From positions 2,282,001-2,346,000 of the forward strand of contig NZ_CP117834.1 in the NCBI RefSeq assembly GCF_028735875.1: DNA of 64,000 nt, given 5' to 3'. Made by a program: the position numbers and the translations under genes. Under the pieces are notes generated by a model. The model saw only the letters and a list, made by a program, of their open reading frames with translations, searched no databases and was not told the DNA's origin. The DNA is from Shouchella hunanensis. GTDB taxonomy: Bacteria > Bacillota > Bacilli > Bacillales > Bacillaceae_D. Position 1 is the stretch's first letter. The number at the start of each line of letters is the position of its first letter. Positions 33,573 through 42,815 of the stretch are shown here, piece after piece.

Positions 33573-34667
33573 ATGGCAGAGCCATTAAAAAATATGTATA
33601 GTAGACCACTATTAGAGGATTTGGCTACGCGAATAAGCGCTAAAGATGATCATTTTGATAAAGTAAGTTTTATTGAAGCCGTCTTTAATGGGCAGTGGGA
33701 ATCACTGTCTTTAAAAGAACGAATGCGAAAGATTACATTGGCTCTTGGTCAAACCCTGCCTAAGGATTATCGGAACGCACTTCGTATTTTACAGTCATTA
33801 GGAAATGATGCTCAAAAAGGGTTATTTGTACTATTTCCCGATTTTGTGGAAGTGTATGGATTAGAGCATTGGGAAGAGTCCATCCAAGCGCTTGAATATT
33901 TTACGAAGGGTTCAACAAGTGAGTTTGCCGTGCGACCTTTTATTAAGAAAGACCCTGATCGTATGATGGAACAAATGAAGAGATGGGCAACGGATAAGGA
34001 CGAGCATGTTCGTCGTTTGGCAAGTGAAGGCTGTCGTCCTCGCTTACCGTGGGGAGCGGCATTGACAGACTTTAAGCGCGATCCAAGCCCGGTTTTGGAA
34101 GTGTTAGAGCTCTTGAAAGAAGATCCTTCTAAATACGTCCGAAAAAGTGTCGCCAACAATCTAAATGATGTTTCGAAAGATCATCCTGATGTTGTGCTAG
34201 CAGTTGCCAATCGGTGGAAAGGACAGCATGAGCATACTGATTGGATTATTCGCCATGGTTGTAGAGGGTTATTAAGGCTAGATGTACCTGAGGCTTATGC
34301 GCTATTTAATTATGTAAACAGTAAAGAATGCCCTCAAATTTTTGTAGACGCGAACTTAGAGGCTTCTGCAAACGAAATTAAGATTGGTGACTCTGTTACG
34401 CTATCTTGGGGTGTGGCGATTAAAGAGCCTGTGAATGGAAGAGTTCGGTTTGAATATGCAATCGACTTTATGAAAGCTAACGGAAAAAGTTCACGAAAGA
34501 AATTCCTTCTTCTTGATCGAACATTCACGAAAAAAGAGACGTTAACGCGTCATCGAATGCACCACTTTGCTGATCTATCCACTAGAAAGCATTACCCTGG
34601 TGAGCATACCGTTTCCTTATTAGCAAATGGTGTTACGCTAGCACAAACGACAATAAATGTAACATAA
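33573..34667 (+). CDS. AlkC-type DNA alkylation repair glycosylase (HEAT-like repeats plus Ig-like domain)
   Basis: A 364-residue protein. Residues about 1-245 form HEAT-like helical repeats of the AlkC/AlkD superfamily (for example WGAALTDFKRDPSPVLEVLE and YVRKSVANNLNDVSKDHPD). Residues about 250-364 look like an Ig-like beta domain starting at VDANLEASANEIKIGDSVTL. AlkC enzymes excise 3-methyladenine-type lesions without base flipping, and one branch carries such an Ig domain. The frame is open to 33435, but the ATG at 33573 follows GAGGTGAGAAG. It stands alone; no Ada box was recognised. Confidence 0.82.
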   Translation: MAEPLKNMYSRPLLEDLATRISAKDDHFDKVSFIEAVFNGQWESLSLKERMRKITLALGQTLPKDYRNALRILQSLGNDAQKGLFVLFPDFVEVYGLEHWEESIQALEYFTKGSTSEFAVRPFIKKDPDRMMEQMKRWATDKDEHVRRLASEGCRPRLPWGAALTDFKRDPSPVLEVLELLKEDPSKYVRKSVANNLNDVSKDHPDVVLAVANRWKGQHEHTDWIIRHGCRGLLRLDVPEAYALFNYVNSKECPQIFVDANLEASANEIKIGDSVTLSWGVAIKEPVNGRVRFEYAIDFMKANGKSSRKKFLLLDRTFTKKETLTRHRMHHFADLSTRKHYPGEHTVSLLANGVTLAQTTINVT

Positions 34668-34730
34668 TGGATGCGAAACGAACAGATGAAGAATAGGCTA
34701 ATGTTCCTGTTTTTTGCCTTTTTTAACAAA

Positions 34731-34761
34731 TTGATTTTCATTCTCAAGTCATTTGTACTAT
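34731..34761 (+). promoter_or_regulatory. Weak sigma-A promoter candidate
   Basis: TTGATT at 34731-34736 and TACTAT at 34756-34761, with a rather long 19-base spacer, upstream of the small ATT-initiated frame. Confidence 0.3.
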
Positions 34762-34794
34762 AGTGAAGATACTAGGCAAAAGGAGGGTATTAGC

Positions 34795-34932
34795 ATTTAT
34801 TCTTCAGACGTTTTACAGAGACTAATAGATGATTTTGAAAACGGTCTCAATCGCCCCCTGTTAGAGGAAGAACGTATTTTTTTAGAACATATTCTTATGG
34901 ACATGGATGATAAAGAGATATTCATGCCTTAA
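34795..34932 (+). CDS. Small 45-residue protein, probably ATT-initiated
   Basis: A frame reading (M)YSSDVLQRLIDDFENGLN and ending MDMDDKEIFMP, acidic and predicted helical. There is no ATG, GTG or TTG start in frame, but an ATT sits 7 bases after a perfect AAAGGAGGG. A hairpin with a T-run follows at 34973. Family not recognised; the size and two-helix look recall small sporulation regulators such as Sda, without clear sequence similarity. Confidence 0.5.
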   Translation: MYSSDVLQRLIDDFENGLNRPLLEEERIFLEHILMDMDDKEIFMP

Positions 34933-34972
34933 AATGCTTTTTAATGAAAACAACCTTATATAAAGATCGATT

Positions 34973-35007
34973 AAAGGAGCTCCTATCATACTAGAGGGCT
35001 TCTTTTT
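34973..35007 (+). terminator. Terminator after the small ATT frame
   Basis: AAAGGAGC and related bases pair imperfectly with AGGGCTTCTTT, ending in TTTTTT. Confidence 0.55.
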
Positions 35008-35050
35008 TATGCGTGAAAAACCGCTAATGGTAGGGCTTTATCCCGTTGAC

Positions 35051-35090
35051 TATGACACTTATCATAGTTGGTGAATGACAGTTGTGTCTT
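35051..35090 (+). promoter_or_regulatory. Candidate DesR operator pair upstream of des
   Basis: Two similar boxes, TATGACACTTATCATA (35051-35066) and AATGACAGTTGTGTCTT (35074-35090), share ATGACA followed by an inverted half. They lie about 50-85 bases before the desaturase start, where the response regulator DesR binds in B. subtilis. The match to DesR sites is from memory. Confidence 0.5.
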
Positions 35091-35137
35091 ACGCTTGCAA
35101 AGGTCAGTCGGTACAATAACGTTTGAGGTGGTCGGAG

Positions 35138-36181
35138 ATGAGTAGGGAAAAACAACGAGCGTTAAAACAGAGTGTCGCACCGTATGCTAAATCGAATACA
35201 AAGATTGGCGTCTTTCAATTAGTAAATACACTATTACCTTTTTTTATCATGTGGTTCTTAGCGTATCAGAGCTTAAAGCTTTCTATTGTATTAAGTCTTG
35301 TTTGTTCCGTGATCGCAGCAGGGTTTGTGGTTCGAACGTTTATTATTTTTCATGATTGTACCCACGGAAGTTTTCTGAAATCACCTAAATGGAATCGATT
35401 AATAGGAAATATAAGTGGCGTGCTGACGCACTTTCCATTTGAAAAGTGGAAGCACAGTCATTCGATTCATCACGCGACGAGTGGGAATTTAGACAAACGT
35501 GGCACAGGGGATATTTGGGTAATGACCGTAGATGAATATAAAGAAGCATCATCATTCGAACGTTTGAAGTATCGCTTGTACAGAAACCCATTGGTTTTAT
35601 TCGGATTAGGTCCGCTTTATTTATTTTTAATCGAAAATCGCATTAATTGTAAGGGTGCAAAACGGAAGGAACGGTACAACACGTATCTAACAAATGCATG
35701 CATTTTACTGCTCTATGTAGGAATGGGTATGCTTGTTGGTTGGGAAGCTTTCTTACTTGTTCAACTTCCTATTATGTATGTATCAGGCGCAGCAGGAATT
35801 TGGTTATTCTATGTACAACATCAATTCGAAGATTCTTACTTTGAAAATGATCATGAGTGGGACTTTGTAAAAGCAGCTGTTGATGGAAGTTCTTACTATA
35901 AATTACCTAAGATCATACAATGGTTGACTGGGAATATTGGGTATCACCATGTGCATCATTTAAGTCCAAAAGTACCAAATTATTATTTGGAAAAAACACA
36001 TGAGAATACACCACCGTTACAGACAGCAACGACGATTACACTGAAAAAGAGTCTTGAATCCATTTCTTTCCGGTTATATGATGAAGAGAACCAAACGTTC
36101 ATTAGCTTTAAAGAAATGAAAGTTGCTGATCGATTGCAGTCCATTCGACGTTCACGAGGTAGAACAAATCGAGTAGGATAA
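35138..36181 (+). CDS. des: Membrane fatty acid desaturase (Des-like acyl-lipid desaturase)
   Basis: A 347-residue membrane protein (B. subtilis Des 352). The three histidine boxes are HDCTHGSF (about residues 74-81), HSIHHATSGNLDKRGTGD (about 109-126) and HHVHHLSPKVPNYYL (about 272-286), which hold the di-iron centre. It introduces a double bond into membrane phospholipid acyl chains, restoring fluidity in the cold. ATG at 35138 follows GAGGTGG; a TTG at 35123 is unlikely. desK and desR follow, so induction by a cold-sensing two-component system is very likely. Confidence 0.93.
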   Translation: MSREKQRALKQSVAPYAKSNTKIGVFQLVNTLLPFFIMWFLAYQSLKLSIVLSLVCSVIAAGFVVRTFIIFHDCTHGSFLKSPKWNRLIGNISGVLTHFPFEKWKHSHSIHHATSGNLDKRGTGDIWVMTVDEYKEASSFERLKYRLYRNPLVLFGLGPLYLFLIENRINCKGAKRKERYNTYLTNACILLLYVGMGMLVGWEAFLLVQLPIMYVSGAAGIWLFYVQHQFEDSYFENDHEWDFVKAAVDGSSYYKLPKIIQWLTGNIGYHHVHHLSPKVPNYYLEKTHENTPPLQTATTITLKKSLESISFRLYDEENQTFISFKEMKVADRLQSIRRSRGRTNRVG

Positions 36182-36256
36182 AATGAAAATGGGGAAGCTC
36201 TCGGGAAAGAGAGCTTTCTTTGCTGTATACCAAATCGGATGTAAGGAGTCTTTAGG

Positions 36257-37390
36257 ATGTACCATTGGTTTCATATTTTCCCGAAGAATACGGGGTTAAG
36301 TCTCTATGCATGGATTGTCTTTTGCTTATTGCCTTTTTACTTTATTATTCGTTCATCTACTCTTTATGAAATCATTGTAGGTGTGGCAATGATTATGCTT
36401 TTTTTCACTACCTATCGGTTGTCTTTTATAAAAAGAGGCTGGACTGTTTATGTGGCGCTTAGTATTGAAATGCTTATTAGTGTTGGCATGACCATTTATT
36501 TTGGCTATGTCTACTTCGCCTTATTTATCGCCTTTTTTATAGGGAATTTAAAAAGCCGAGCAGGTTTTATCAGTTTATATGTGGTGCATCTTTCTACGAC
36601 TGTCATTGCGTTTACCATTGGTTCCTTATTAGAGAATGAAGGGTTCATGGCTCAACTTCCTTTTAATGTACTTAGTATATTAGGCGTTATTTTGTTACCA
36701 TTTACCATTTACCATCGTAATCGTAGAGAAGAGTTAGAAAGTCAGCTTAAGGTAGCAAATGAACGAATTTCCCAGCTGATGGTTGTGGAGGAGAGGCAGC
36801 GTATTGCCAGAGATCTACACGATACATTGGGACAAAAGCTATCTTTAATCGGGTTGAAAAGTGACTTGGCACGTAAATTATTAAAAGTAAAGCCAGATTT
36901 AGCTGAGCAAGAGCTTGAAGACATTAATCAGACGTCAAGAACAGCACTTCGTGAAGTGAGAGAGATCGTTTCAGATATGAGAACAGCGCGATTGAAAGAC
37001 GAAATTGGGCATGTTCAAGCACTCCTAGCTTCGAGTAATATGACGTGTGAGATTTCAGGAGAAGGGTCATTCAAACACCTCCCTCTGCTAATTGAAGACG
37101 TATTTTGTATGTGTTTAAAAGAATCTGTGACAAATGTAGTCAAGCATAGTGACGCTACTACGTGTACCATTCAATTAGAAAATCATCCGAATGAATGGCG
37201 AATGATTGTAAAAGATGATGGCGTCGGATTGCAGCATGAGCTACCGGTAAGAAAGAAAAGTGGATTAATTGGGATGAAAGAAAGACTAGAATTCGTTAAC
37301 GGGGAATTGGACATAACGTCTAGTCAGGGGACAGTACTGACATTTGCTATACCAAGAATTATTTATCAAAATGAAGGAGAGGTACTATGA
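36257..37390 (+). CDS. desK: DesK-like membrane thermosensor histidine kinase
   Basis: A 377-residue sensor (B. subtilis DesK 370). The N-terminal 150 residues hold about five hydrophobic segments with almost no extracytoplasmic loops. A coiled coil follows (RREELESQLKVANERISQLM), then the HisKA_3 phosphoacceptor ERQRIARDLHDTLGQKL (His at about residue 193) and an HATPase with VKDDGVGLQ and GLIGMKERLE. It senses membrane thickness and ordering and switches between phosphatase and kinase. Its stop overlaps the desR start (ATGA). Confidence 0.92.
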   Translation: MYHWFHIFPKNTGLSLYAWIVFCLLPFYFIIRSSTLYEIIVGVAMIMLFFTTYRLSFIKRGWTVYVALSIEMLISVGMTIYFGYVYFALFIAFFIGNLKSRAGFISLYVVHLSTTVIAFTIGSLLENEGFMAQLPFNVLSILGVILLPFTIYHRNRREELESQLKVANERISQLMVVEERQRIARDLHDTLGQKLSLIGLKSDLARKLLKVKPDLAEQELEDINQTSRTALREVREIVSDMRTARLKDEIGHVQALLASSNMTCEISGEGSFKHLPLLIEDVFCMCLKESVTNVVKHSDATTCTIQLENHPNEWRMIVKDDGVGLQHELPVRKKSGLIGMKERLEFVNGELDITSSQGTVLTFAIPRIIYQNEGEVL

Positions 37391-37986
37391 TTCGAATTGT
37401 GATTGCAGAGGATCAAGGAATGGTATTAGGTGCACTTGCATCCTTGTTAGAATTGGAAGCGGATATGACGGTTGTGGGAAAAGCCAAAACGGGTGTTGAC
37501 GCCGTTGCGCTTGTGAAGCAGGTCCAACCTGATATTTGTATTATGGATATTGAAATGCCACTTATGACCGGAATAGAGGCTGCTGAACAATTAAAAGAAG
37601 AAGCATGCAAAATTATTATTCTCACGACATTTGCACGAACCGGTTATTTTAATTATGCCCGGGCTGCTGGAGTCAGTGGGTATTTGCTAAAAGATAGTCC
37701 AAGTGATGAATTAGCACGAGCCATTCGGACAATCCTAGATGGACGCAAAGTCTATGCACCTGAACTAATGGATATGATCGACGACAGCACAAACCCGTTA
37801 ACCGATCGAGAAGGTCAAGTGATTCAACTAATCGCAGAAGGAAAGAGCACAAAAGAAGTAGCGGATCATTTAAACATAAAAACAGGAACCGTCCGAAATT
37901 ATGTATCGGTTATTTATGAGAAGTTAAACGTTACTAATCGGATTGAAGCCATTTCGCTTATCCAAGAAAAAGGCTGGTATAAATAA
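37387..37986 (+). CDS. desR: DesR-like NarL/FixJ response regulator
   Basis: A 199-residue protein (same length as B. subtilis DesR). The receiver domain has acidic residues in IVIAEDQGM and the phosphoacceptor in QPDICIMDIEMPLMTG (Asp at about residue 54). The C-terminal LuxR-type HTH is LTDREGQVIQLIAEGKSTKE, then VADHLNIKTGTVRNYVSVIY. When phosphorylated by DesK it should activate des. Translationally coupled to desK. Confidence 0.93.
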   Translation: MIRIVIAEDQGMVLGALASLLELEADMTVVGKAKTGVDAVALVKQVQPDICIMDIEMPLMTGIEAAEQLKEEACKIIILTTFARTGYFNYARAAGVSGYLLKDSPSDELARAIRTILDGRKVYAPELMDMIDDSTNPLTDREGQVIQLIAEGKSTKEVADHLNIKTGTVRNYVSVIYEKLNVTNRIEAISLIQEKGWYK

Positions 37987-38031
37987 GATCAAATAAATGT
38001 GCATAGTTAAGTAAATGAGTTTTTTTAAGTT

Positions 38032-38358
38032 GTGAACCAAAGTGAAAAAATGATCTTGTTGGAAGGGGCTCATGAATGGAAACGAAAAAAGCTTCTACAG
38101 TATGTGGCGTTAATCGTTAGCATTGTTTGTTTCCTTATGACGTTCATCACCCCAACAAGAATAGTAGGGTCATTAGTGGGTGACTATAGTGTATATGCAC
38201 TTACAGCAGTTGGTGTCGTTCTATCCAGTTATTCGTTACGCAAAGCGAAAAGAAAACATGTGCCAACCCTGTCGTTAGTTTTCTCCTTATCTTTGCCTAT
38301 CTATATCGTGCTTACAATGGTTTTATTGTTTACCGGCATCATTGATGTTGCTCCTTGA
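38032..38358 (+). CDS. Hypothetical membrane protein (about 3-4 helices)
   Basis: A 108-residue protein starting with a GTG 45 bases after desR, with hydrophobic segments at about residues 22-42, 47-65 and 80-103. No clear ribosome site is present; ATG at 38050 is an alternative start. It may be read through from the des operon. Family not recognised. Confidence 0.5.
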   Translation: MNQSEKMILLEGAHEWKRKKLLQYVALIVSIVCFLMTFITPTRIVGSLVGDYSVYALTAVGVVLSSYSLRKAKRKHVPTLSLVFSLSLPIYIVLTMVLLFTGIIDVAP

Positions 38359-38378
38359 TTGGTACCTCGAAAGAACAA

Positions 38379-38546
38379 TTACATTCCAAGAAGTAAGCTT
38401 GCCATTACAGTAATGATGAAGGCAATAACGATTGAAGCGACAAACCATGATTTTACGGTTCCTTCGTTTTTTAACAAAGCATCAAATATCCCATTGAGAA
38501 TAAAAACAATAACAAACACAATGATAAAAAGTAAGATAATGATCAC
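38379..38546 (-). CDS. Small two-helix membrane protein on the minus strand
   Basis: A 55-residue protein, (M)IIILLFIIVFVIVFILNGI at the start and SWFVASIVIAFIITVMASLL near the end, giving two membrane helices linked by a short polar loop (FDALLKNEGTVK). The GTG start is 8 bases behind a perfect AAGGAGG. The longer plus-strand frame over the same bases (38359-38571) has no ribosome site and is rejected as antisense. Function unknown. Confidence 0.65.
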   Translation of the reverse strand: MIIILLFIIVFVIVFILNGIFDALLKNEGTVKSWFVASIVIAFIITVMASLLLGM

Positions 38547-38618
38547 AGTGTTATCCTCCTTAAAAAAATAGTGGTTTCTTTATTATAAAGTAATGCAAAT
38601 GGATACATAAACCTATTG

Positions 38619-38690
38619 TCGAAATGAATTTCTTCTTTCTCTCATTTCGTTTTGAACAACTTGCTTTCTTATCAGGAAGAAAGCTTTTTT
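38619..38690 (+). other. Two consecutive hairpins, the second a perfect plus-strand terminator
   Basis: CGAAATGA (38619) pairs with TCATTTCG (38642), and GCTTTCTT (38663) with AAGAAAGC followed by TTTTTT (38685-38690). No plus-strand gene ends nearby, so the pair may mark a small RNA or the 3' end of read-through from upstream. Confidence 0.4.
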
Positions 38691-38753
38691 GAGTTTAAGG
38701 GTTAGTAATAAAAAATGAATGTAATAGTGCTTAAACAATGTCAATAAAGCACA

Positions 38754-38783
38754 AAAGAACCTATCACTTTGCATAGGTTCTTT
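38754..38783. terminator. Terminator after cysA (bidirectional stem)
   Basis: AAAGAACCTAT and ATAGGTTCTTT form an 11-bp stem over an 8-base loop, 20 bases past the cysA stop. Confidence 0.85.
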
Positions 38784-38802
38784 GGCATGAAACTTAATTT
38801 GG

Positions 38803-39870
38803 CTAAATGACATAGTCATTCACGTGGAAAACGCCAATTTTTTCAGGTCGAATATAAGCGGTATCGCCAACTTGTAGGCCAAGCTCGGCAATCGTTTTTT
38901 TCGGTTGTTGAATGTCAATCATCTCCGGGTGACCTTCATGTTTCGCTTCAATAAAAACAATGGGTCCAACTGGATGAATGGATGTGATCGTTATTTTTAA
39001 GTCGGCTTTTCCCTCATAAGTCGTCGAAATGGAAAATTCGTGTGGGCGAGCAAATCCGATCGCTTCCACTTCTTCCAGTGTTGAAGCGGTTTCCCAGTCA
39101 GCGCCTTGAATGTGCAACGTTCCTGCTTTAGCTTGACCGGAAAAGCGGTTTGCATTTCCTAGAAATTCATAGACAAATGGTGTCCGAGGTTCTTCATAGA
39201 CGTAAGTAGGTGTCCCCACTTGTTCGATTGTACCATTCCGCATGACAACTACTTTATCAGCTACATCAAGTGCTTCTTCTTGGTCGTGTGTAACAAAGAC
39301 CGTTGTAATACCAGTCTGTTTGTGCAACGTCCGTAACCACCGGCGTAGCTCTTTACGTACTTGAGCATCAAGTGCCCCGAACGGTTCATCTAGTAGTAAT
39401 ACATCTGGATTAATAGCTAAGGCACGAGCGAGTGCTACACGTTGCCGCTGTCCTCCTGATAATTCAGATGGATACCTTTGCCCAAGGCCGTCGAGCTTCA
39501 CAAGAGAAAGAAGTTCATCGACACGCTTTGTAATCTCTTGCTTAGAGGGCCGTTCGCTACGTTTTAAAACCGTTAAGCCGTATGCAATGTTCGCTGATAC
39601 CGTCATGTGAGCAAATAGGGCATAGTGTTGAAACACGAAGCCAACTTTTCGCTCACGTGGGGATCGGTGGGTGACGTTTTTTCCTTTAATTTCAATTTCG
39701 CCACCATTGGTTGTCTCTAATCCAGCAATCATGCGCAGTAGCGTCGTTTTACCAGAACCAGAGGGGCCGAGTAAAGCGAACAATTCTCCCTGTTCCACTT
39801 CCAGATTAATATCCTTTAAAATCGGTGTGGTACCGAATGATTTATAGAGGCTCGTCATTTTAATGGTCAT
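38803..39870 (-). CDS. cysA: Sulfate/thiosulfate ABC transporter ATP-binding protein CysA
   Basis: A 355-residue ATPase: Walker [15 protein letters not shown] (about residues 34-47), signature [15 protein letters not shown] (about 137-151), Walker [16 protein letters not shown] (about 156-170), plus a C-terminal TOBE-like region ([13 protein letters not shown]). It energises sulfate uptake with CysT and CysW. Start overlaps the cysW stop by 4 bases. Last gene of the sbp-cysT-cysW-cysA order. Confidence 0.92.
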   Translation of the reverse strand: MTIKMTSLYKSFGTTPILKDINLEVEQGELFALLGPSGSGKTTLLRMIAGLETTNGGEIEIKGKNVTHRSPRERKVGFVFQHYALFAHMTVSANIAYGLTVLKRSERPSKQEITKRVDELLSLVKLDGLGQRYPSELSGGQRQRVALARALAINPDVLLLDEPFGALDAQVRKELRRWLRTLHKQTGITTVFVTHDQEEALDVADKVVVMRNGTIEQVGTPTYVYEEPRTPFVYEFLGNANRFSGQAKAGTLHIQGADWETASTLEEVEAIGFARPHEFSISTTYEGKADLKITITSIHPVGPIVFIEAKHEGHPEMIDIQQPKKTIAELGLQVGDTAYIRPEKIGVFHVNDYVI

Positions 39871-40685
39871 TTCGTTTTTACCTTCCTTTGACGGGATTCC
39901 ACCAATTGTTTTACAACGATGGTAACAATGGCAAAGAGGGACATTAAAGCAGCAATGGCAAACGACGCCGTGAATTGGTATTCGTTATATAAAATTTCAA
40001 CGTGAAGCGGCATCGTATTAGTGCTGCCACGAATACGGCCTGACACAACAGATACTGCACCAAATTCACCAATTGTCCGGGCTGTACAGAGGATAACGCC
40101 GTAAAGAAGCCCCCATTTTATAGCAGGTAACGTTACTCGCAGAAAGGTTTGCCAGCCACTCGCGCCAAGGGTAATGGAAGCTTCTTCGGCTTCCGATCCT
40201 TGAGCTTCCATTAGCGGAATGAGTTCGCGAACGACAAAAGGTAACGTGACAAACATCGTCGCGAGAATGATTCCTGGTAAGGCAAAGATCACTTGGAAGC
40301 CATTCGCTGTGAGCCACTCGCCAAAAAAGCCATAGACGCCATAAAGTAAAATAAAGAGTAGCCCTGCAATAACAGGAGAAACCGCAAAAGGGATTTCAAT
40401 AAGCGTTATTAGAAACTGTCTACCTTTAAATTGAAATTTGGTTAATGCCCAAGCGGCAGCTAGACCAAACAATGTATGTAAAGGAACGGTAATGACTACG
40501 ACTAATAGTGTTAATTGAATCGCAGATAATGCATCGGGTTCAGTAATGGACGCAACAAACACTTGAAATCCTTGTGCAAAAGCACCGGAAAAGATGACAA
40601 TTAGTGGAAGAAACAGAAACAACAATAAGAATAAAAACGCAACACTAATTAATGCATAGCTTAACCATGTTTTTTTTGTTTGCAT
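39867..40685 (-). CDS. cysW: Sulfate ABC transporter permease CysW
   Basis: A 272-residue permease with six hydrophobic segments. The EAA-type loop [20 protein letters not shown] is followed by [21 protein letters not shown], typical of CysW. The ATG at 40685 follows AAAGGAGG and overlaps the cysT stop as TAATG; the upstream in-frame start at 40727 is unlikely. Confidence 0.92.
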   Translation of the reverse strand: MQTKKTWLSYALISVAFLFLLLFLFLPLIVIFSGAFAQGFQVFVASITEPDALSAIQLTLLVVVITVPLHTLFGLAAAWALTKFQFKGRQFLITLIEIPFAVSPVIAGLLFILLYGVYGFFGEWLTANGFQVIFALPGIILATMFVTLPFVVRELIPLMEAQGSEAEEASITLGASGWQTFLRVTLPAIKWGLLYGVILCTARTIGEFGAVSVVSGRIRGSTNTMPLHVEILYNEYQFTASFAIAALMSLFAIVTIVVKQLVESRQRKVKTK

Positions 40686-41512
40686 TACGTTATCCTCCTT
40701 TGTCCAAGTTTCCTTGAAATAAGCCACTGAAGCGCGTTAACAGACAAAAGAAGTGCAAACGAAAGTGTTAGCATGACAACGGCAATAGCTGTAGCGCCAC
40801 CATAATCAAATTGCTCGAGCTTCGTCATAATAAGCAAAGGTACGATCTCGGTTTGCATCGGCATATTACCGGCGATGAAAACAACAGAACCGTATTCTCC
40901 GAGTGCTCGTGCAAATGCCAGCGTCATTCCTGCTAGTAACGCAGGAATGAGCACAGGGAAAATCACGGTCCGAAATGTTTGGAAAGGTGTAGCACCGAGC
41001 AGTGCTGAAGCTTCTTCCGTTTCTTTATCAATTGTTTTTAAAACCGGTTCCACCATACGAACGACAAATGGGAGTCCGATAAAGGTTAACGCAATGGTAA
41101 CTCCAATTGGTGTGAAAGCGACTTGAATGCCAAGAGGAGCAAGTAGTGACCCAATCCATCCACTTTCTGTGTAAAGGCTTGTCAATGCTATCCCTGCTAC
41201 CGCAGTAGGTAAGGCAAAGGGTAAATCAATCATGCCGTCCATGATCCGCTTTCCTGGGAACGTGTAACGCACCATGACCCAAGCAATTAAAACGCCGAAC
41301 ACACCATTTATTAATGCAGCGATAAAGGAGGCTGTAAAGGATAAGCGAAAGGCCGCGTATACACGAGGGTCATGTAAAGCGTTCCAAAATGTTTCCCAGC
41401 CATTATAAACAGTAAACACAATCAAAGCGGCAAGGGGAATAAAGACAATAAAACTCATATAGAGCATCGTAAAGCCTAAGCTTAACCCAAAGCCAGGTAA
41501 TATTCGTTTCAT
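40685..41512 (-). CDS. cysT: Sulfate ABC transporter permease CysT (CysU)
   Basis: A 275-residue permease with six hydrophobic segments. ATPFQTFRTVIFPVLIPALL is the EAA loop and FARALGEYGSVVFIAGNMP the diagnostic CysT segment. Sits between the binding protein and CysW genes. Confidence 0.92.
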   Translation of the reverse strand: MKRILPGFGLSLGFTMLYMSFIVFIPLAALIVFTVYNGWETFWNALHDPRVYAAFRLSFTASFIAALINGVFGVLIAWVMVRYTFPGKRIMDGMIDLPFALPTAVAGIALTSLYTESGWIGSLLAPLGIQVAFTPIGVTIALTFIGLPFVVRMVEPVLKTIDKETEEASALLGATPFQTFRTVIFPVLIPALLAGMTLAFARALGEYGSVVFIAGNMPMQTEIVPLLIMTKLEQFDYGGATAIAVVMLTLSFALLLSVNALQWLISRKLGQRRIT

Positions 41513-41528
41513 AATCGACTCCTACGTA

Positions 41529-42530
41529 TTAAGGTTGATAAATCGTATCGAAAATGCCTCCGTCAGCGAAGTGTTTTTCCTGTGCTTCTTGCCATGAACC
41601 AAATTTCTCGTCAATGGTAAATAGCTCAAGTTCAGGGAAGGAATCACTATATTCAGACAAAATCTCCTCGTTTCTTGGACGATAATGATGCTCCGCAATT
41701 AACCGCTGTCCTTCATCGGTATATAAAAATTCTAGGTAAGCCTCAGCTACGTCTCGTGTTCCTTTTCGATCTACAACTTTATCAACGATTGCCACTGGTG
41801 GTTCGGTTAATATTGAAATGGAAGGTGTTACAATATCGAACTCATCTTCACCCAATTCGTTTGCAGCAAGAATCGCTTCATTTTCCCAAGCAAGAAGAAC
41901 ATCCCCAATATTTCGCTCAACAAATGAAGTGGTTGCCCCGCGTGCACCTGAGTCTAAGGCGACCACATTTTTATAGATGTCACTCACAAATGCTTGTGCT
42001 TCTTCTTCAGAGCCATACGCTTCTTCTGCAAACCCCCATGCAGCTAAATAATTCCATCGAGCACCACCAGATGTCTTCGGGTTTGGCGTGACGACTTCAA
42101 CGTCCTCACGAATTAAATCATCCCAATCTTGAATGTCCTTTGGATTGCCTTTTCGGACGAGAAAATTAATAGTTGATGTGTAAGGGGAAGAGTTATCGTC
42201 GAACTGTGATTGCCAATCCGAGTCGAGCAATTCTCTTTCCTGTAGAACATCGATATCGTAAGCCAGTGCTAATGTAACAACATCTGCATCAAGACCATCT
42301 AAAACCGAGCGTGCTTGACTTCCAGAACCACCGTGAGATGCGTTGATTTTAATTGTTTCACCAGTTTCTTCTTCCCAATAAGCAATAAAGGCATCATCCA
42401 CATCCGTATACAGTTCGCGAGTAGGGTCATAGGAAACATTCAATAACTCCACTGTCGATCCAGAACTAGAGGTGGTATTGCAAGCCGCAAGCACACCTAA
42501 TGATAGTAGGGGAAAGAGAATTTTTTTCAT
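41529..42530 (-). CDS. sbp: Sulfate-binding lipoprotein (Sbp/CysP type)
   Basis: A 333-residue protein with a lipoprotein signal ([17 protein letters not shown], Cys at residue 16). [20 protein letters not shown] near residues 29-48 and [18 protein letters not shown] near 62-79 match the sulfate-binding family, with the SGSQ oxyanion loop. First gene of the sulfate uptake operon, with a strong promoter upstream. Confidence 0.93.
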   Translation of the reverse strand: MKKILFPLLSLGVLAACNTTSSSGSTVELLNVSYDPTRELYTDVDDAFIAYWEEETGETIKINASHGGSGSQARSVLDGLDADVVTLALAYDIDVLQERELLDSDWQSQFDDNSSPYTSTINFLVRKGNPKDIQDWDDLIREDVEVVTPNPKTSGGARWNYLAAWGFAEEAYGSEEEAQAFVSDIYKNVVALDSGARGATTSFVERNIGDVLLAWENEAILAANELGEDEFDIVTPSISILTEPPVAIVDKVVDRKGTRDVAEAYLEFLYTDEGQRLIAEHHYRPRNEEILSEYSDSFPELELFTIDEKFGSWQEAQEKHFADGGIFDTIYQP

Positions 42531-42606
42531 GTCAACACTCCTTTTATGTATTCCTATGTATTTAGTTGGAATTAAGACTAAAAAAATAGTGTGCTAATGT
42601 GTTCTT

Positions 42607-42635
42607 ATATTATTCTTATAATTCCGATCTGTCAA
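42607..42635 (-). promoter_or_regulatory. Sigma-A promoter of the sulfate transporter operon
   Basis: On the minus strand, TTGACA (42630-42635), 17-base spacer, TAATAT (42607-42612). The spacer starts GATCGGAATTATAAG; its GGAATT resembles CymR-type half-sites, which would fit sulfur control, but this is only suggestive. Confidence 0.7.
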
Positions 42636-42743
42636 TAAGTTTTTTGTGAATGAAACATCCTTTTAATTGGAATGATTGATAAGGAGAAGAAAGTGAGTAC
42701 AGCTTCATATGGGTTAAAATAGCGGGGCACAAGGAATGGTGAT

Positions 42744-42778
42744 AAATAAAGAGCTTGTCTCGAATCGAAACAAACTCT
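42744..42778 (-). terminator. Terminator after the aldo/keto reductase gene
   Basis: On the minus strand, AGAGTTTGTTTCG and CGAGACAAGCTCT pair with few mismatches over ATT, followed by TTATTTAT. Confidence 0.75.
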
Positions 42779-42815
42779 GGGCATTCTAGTTTACATTGTG
42801 ATGCTCTGAACGAAA

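Noticed and set aside
38359..38571. 70-residue plus-strand open frame
   Set aside because: Antisense shadow of the well-supported minus-strand small membrane protein at 38379-38546.
38613..38819. 68-residue minus-strand open frame
   Set aside because: Covers the cysA terminator and two hairpins; no ribosome site.
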